From positions 1 to 23,460 of the forward strand of contig CAZRIT010000026.1 of assembly GCA_964600225.1 (NCBI GenBank): a stretch of 23,460 bases of DNA. The letters are read 5' to 3'. Shown here in pieces: positions 21,638-23,460 of this stretch. Made by a program: the position numbers and the translations under genes. Within the stretch, counting starts at the first letter, position 1, and each line of letters starts with the position of its first letter. The notes beneath the pieces are model-generated. The model made no database searches. It worked only from the letters and a program-made list of their open reading frames with translations, and was not told where the DNA came from. This DNA comes from CAZRIT01 sp964600225 (lineage in GTDB: Bacteria; Bacillota; Clostridia; Christensenellales; CAG-138).

Positions 21638-22540
21638 ATGCAGGATTCTTTGGACATGCTCTATTACCGCATCCGTGCCGCCGAGCGCGCCGCGCTGGAG
21701 GGGCGTGTTTCGGATGCGTATGCGCGCGCCCCGCAGCTGGTCGCGCTCGACGAGCGGCGGCAGCGGCTGGTTGCCGATGTGGGCGCGGGCAGAATCTCCG
21801 CCGCCGAGGGCAGCCAAATGCTCGACGATCTCTCCTGCCAAGAGCAGGGCATTCTGGAAAGGCTGGGCCTTCCGAAGGATTATTTGACGCTGCACTATCA
21901 ATGCGAAAAATGCCGCGATACGGGCTATGTCGGCGACGCTGTCAAAGCGCCGTGCGCCTGCCGATTGCAAAAAAGGGAAAGCATGGCGAGCGAGGCGGGC
22001 ATCAACGCGCGAGAAACCTTTGAGGCCTTTTCGGAGGAGATTCACCCCGACGGGGCGCAGCGGCAGCGCGCGGTCAACGCCATGCGCATCTGCCGCCAAT
22101 ATGCCGAAAGCCTGCCGCATCCGATCAAGCCGAACCTGTTGATACTGGGCATGCCGGGGCTTGGAAAATCCTACCTCGGCAACGCCGTGGCGTACGCTGC
22201 CATCCAACGCGGCGTGGACGCGGCGCGCATTACGGCATATCGGTTCGTGCAGGATATTTTAAGCGATATTCGCGAGCGCACCGCAAACGCCAGGCGCTAT
22301 CAAAACGTGCCGCTGTTGGTGCTGGACGATCTGGGCAGCGAGCCCGACGTGCCCAACGTATCCGACGAGTGGCTGTTTGCCGTCATCAACGAGCGCGCGC
22401 TGACGGGCAAGGCGTGTGTGTTCATCACCAACCTGTCNNNNNNNNNNGGCGAGCGCATCATGAGCAGACTGTGCGATCAAAGCACCACCGTGGCGCTGCA
22501 GCTTACGGGCGCCAATCTGCGCACAAGCGCGCGAGGGTAA
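21638..22540 (+). CDS. DnaC/DnaI-like helicase-loader ATPase (interrupted by N gap)
   Basis: About 300 aa. The N-terminal region has a likely zinc site (C89, C92 in CEKCRDTGYVGD and C106, C108 in CAC), as in DnaI. The AAA+ domain has Walker A GMPGLGKS (171-178), Walker B LLVLDDLGSE (226-235), a sensor-I region FITNL and GERIMSRLCDQ after the gap. It should use ATP to load the replicative helicase on DNA with the DnaD-domain protein. Ten N at 22438-22447 fall between TNLS and GERI; related proteins have more residues there than the three left, so some sequence is probably missing although the frame happens to be kept. Confidence 0.9.
   Translation: MQDSLDMLYYRIRAAERAALEGRVSDAYARAPQLVALDERRQRLVADVGAGRISAAEGSQMLDDLSCQEQGILERLGLPKDYLTLHYQCEKCRDTGYVGDAVKAPCACRLQKRESMASEAGINARETFEAFSEEIHPDGAQRQRAVNAMRICRQYAESLPHPIKPNLLILGMPGLGKSYLGNAVAYAAIQRGVDAARITAYRFVQDILSDIRERTANARRYQNVPLLVLDDLGSEPDVPNVSDEWLFAVINERALTGKACVFITNLXXXXGERIMSRLCDQSTTVALQLTGANLRTSARG
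22438..22447. other. Assembly gap (10 N) inside the DnaC-like gene
   Basis: Ten N after TNLS. The real insert is probably longer (family proteins have about 6 to 10 residues between TNL and GERI). Confidence 0.95.
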
Positions 22541-22544
22541 CGCG

Positions 22545-23375
22545 ATGCTGTACCTTTGCGCAACGCCCATCGGAAACCTTGGCGACCTCACGCCGCGCGT
22601 GGCGGAGGCCTTCCGCGATTGCGACGCGGTGTATTGCGAGGATACGCGCCGCACGCTGCAATTGCTCAATCACCTCGGCGTCAAAAAGCCGCTGGTGAGC
22701 TGCCATCAGCACAACGAGCAGATGCGGCTTGCAGAGATCGAGCGGCAGCTTGTCGACGGGCGCACGCTGGTGTACGCCTCCGACGCGGGCATGCCGGGCA
22801 TCTCCGACCCCGGGGAGAAGCTGGTGCGGCTGTGCGTGGAAAAGAACCTGGATTTTACGGTGCTGCCGGGCGCCTCGGCCGTGCTGACGGCCGCGGTGAT
22901 GAGTGGGCTGCCGCCAATGCCGTTTTCGTTCTTCGGCTTTCTGCCGCGCGACAGCAAGCCGCGCGCCGATATGCTCGATCAAATCGCCGCCTGCCGACAT
23001 CTGGTCATTTTATACGAAAGCCCGCAGCGCGTGCAAAAGACGCTGCAGGCGCTGTTGGAACGGCTGGGCGATTGCGACGCGGCGGTGCTGAGGGAACTGA
23101 CCAAAAAGTTCGAACAGGTGCGGCGCGGCAAGCTGACGGAACTGATTCCGCTGTACGATGCGCCGCTCAAGGGCGAGTGCGTCATTGCGGTATCCGTGAC
23201 CGAGCGGGAAACGTCCGTCGCCCCCGACGCGGCGGACGCCATGCTCGCCGATGCGCTGTCCAACGGCCTGCGCGTGCGCGATGCGGCGGATCTGGTAGCC
23301 CAAACGCTCAACCTGCCGCGCAGGGAGGTCTACCGCCGCGCGCTGGAGCTGCGCGGGGGTGGGCAGAAAGAATAA
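22545..23375 (+). CDS. rsmI: 16S rRNA (cytidine-1402-2'-O)-methyltransferase
   Basis: A 276-aa SAM-dependent enzyme of the tetrapyrrole-methylase fold that methylates the ribose of C1402 in the ribosomal P site. Signatures are LYLCATPIGNLGDLTPR at the N-terminus, CEDTRRTLQLLNHL, YASDAGMPGISDPG and LPGASAVLTAAVMSGLP, with FFGFLPR and LYESPQRV in the second half and RELTKKFEQV after them. Length is normal. GAGGG before ATG 22545 overlaps the end of the DnaC-like gene, so the three genes from 20443 form a tight operon. Confidence 0.97.
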   Translation: MLYLCATPIGNLGDLTPRVAEAFRDCDAVYCEDTRRTLQLLNHLGVKKPLVSCHQHNEQMRLAEIERQLVDGRTLVYASDAGMPGISDPGEKLVRLCVEKNLDFTVLPGASAVLTAAVMSGLPPMPFSFFGFLPRDSKPRADMLDQIAACRHLVILYESPQRVQKTLQALLERLGDCDAAVLRELTKKFEQVRRGKLTELIPLYDAPLKGECVIAVSVTERETSVAPDAADAMLADALSNGLRVRDAADLVAQTLNLPRREVYRRALELRGGGQKE

Positions 23376-23460
23376 AACGATTGCCATTTCGGAGCGCAAA
23401 GCGTTTCCGCTGTCATCCTGAGGCTCTTTCACTGTCATCCTGAGGCTCTTTCACTGTCAT
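23376..23460 (+). repeat. 22-bp tandem repeat at the window edge
   Basis: TGTCATCCTGAGGCTCTTTCAC begins at 23411 and 23433, and a third TGTCAT at 23455 runs into the edge. The unit begins like the TGTCATTCTGAG ends at 6779 and 16733, so this is probably the start of another such element. 23376-23410 shows nothing clear. Confidence 0.75.

Noticed and set aside
20395..21657. 420-codon minus-strand frame opposite the DnaD-domain gene
   Set aside because: Antisense shadow; the plus strand has DnaD-type motifs and is tightly packed with its neighbours.

Overview
The window looks like a chromosomal scaffold from a GC-rich, spore-forming Firmicute of the class Clostridia. Evidence: spoIID and a SpoIIQ-like LytM protein, a T-box leader in front of ileS, a HrcA/CIRCE operator, a DnaD plus DnaI/DnaC-type helicase-loader pair, an electron-bifurcating NfnAB pair and a TAXI-type TRAP transporter. 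I cannot name a genus. Three runs of N (10, 16 and 10 bases) interrupt genes, so it is a draft assembly, probably metagenomic.

Layout. 1-1958 (minus): ClC-type anion channel/antiporter (cut by the window edge) and carbamate kinase arcC, overlapping by 4 nt, from a promoter back to back with that of ileS. 2064-6179 (plus): T-box-controlled ileS followed by a DUF554 membrane protein. 6184-6757: an Hsp20 gene behind a perfect CIRCE operator. 6758-7056: repeat-rich convergent gap. 7057-13248: a self-contained catabolic locus, with a divergent IclR regulator, TAXI-TRAP fused permease, amidohydrolase, CMD-family protein, TAXI solute-binding lipoprotein and HpcH/HpaI aldolase, read from a perfect sigma-A promoter. 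13304-13385: repeat copy B. 13407-14162 (minus): methyltransferase. 14288-16611 (plus): nfnA-nfnB. 16612-17068: repeat-rich convergent gap. 17069-19707: spoIIQ-like and spoIID (both minus), separated by an oppositely oriented NusG_II / Gx-transporter pair. 19797-23375 (plus): a sigma-region-2-like membrane protein, DnaD-domain protein, DnaC/DnaI-like ATPase and rsmI.

The most interesting structure is that the whole IclR-TRAP-aldolase locus lies between two 82-bp direct repeats (6944-7025 and 13304-13385) that differ at one base. It therefore looks like a cassette that could be gained or lost by recombination between repeats. The repeats belong to a larger family of hairpin elements, with covarying stems, that fill all three convergent gaps of the window. 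The locus is predicted to import an organic acid of unknown identity and process it by hydrolysis, hydration or decarboxylation and then retro-aldol cleavage; the substrate cannot be read from sequence.

Other points are two likely leaderless genes, an aldolase without a canonical start codon beside its Shine-Dalgarno, a CIRCE hairpin that also looks like a terminator, and a degenerate sigma-like domain tethered to the membrane. No tRNA, rRNA, CRISPR array, transposase or phage gene was seen.
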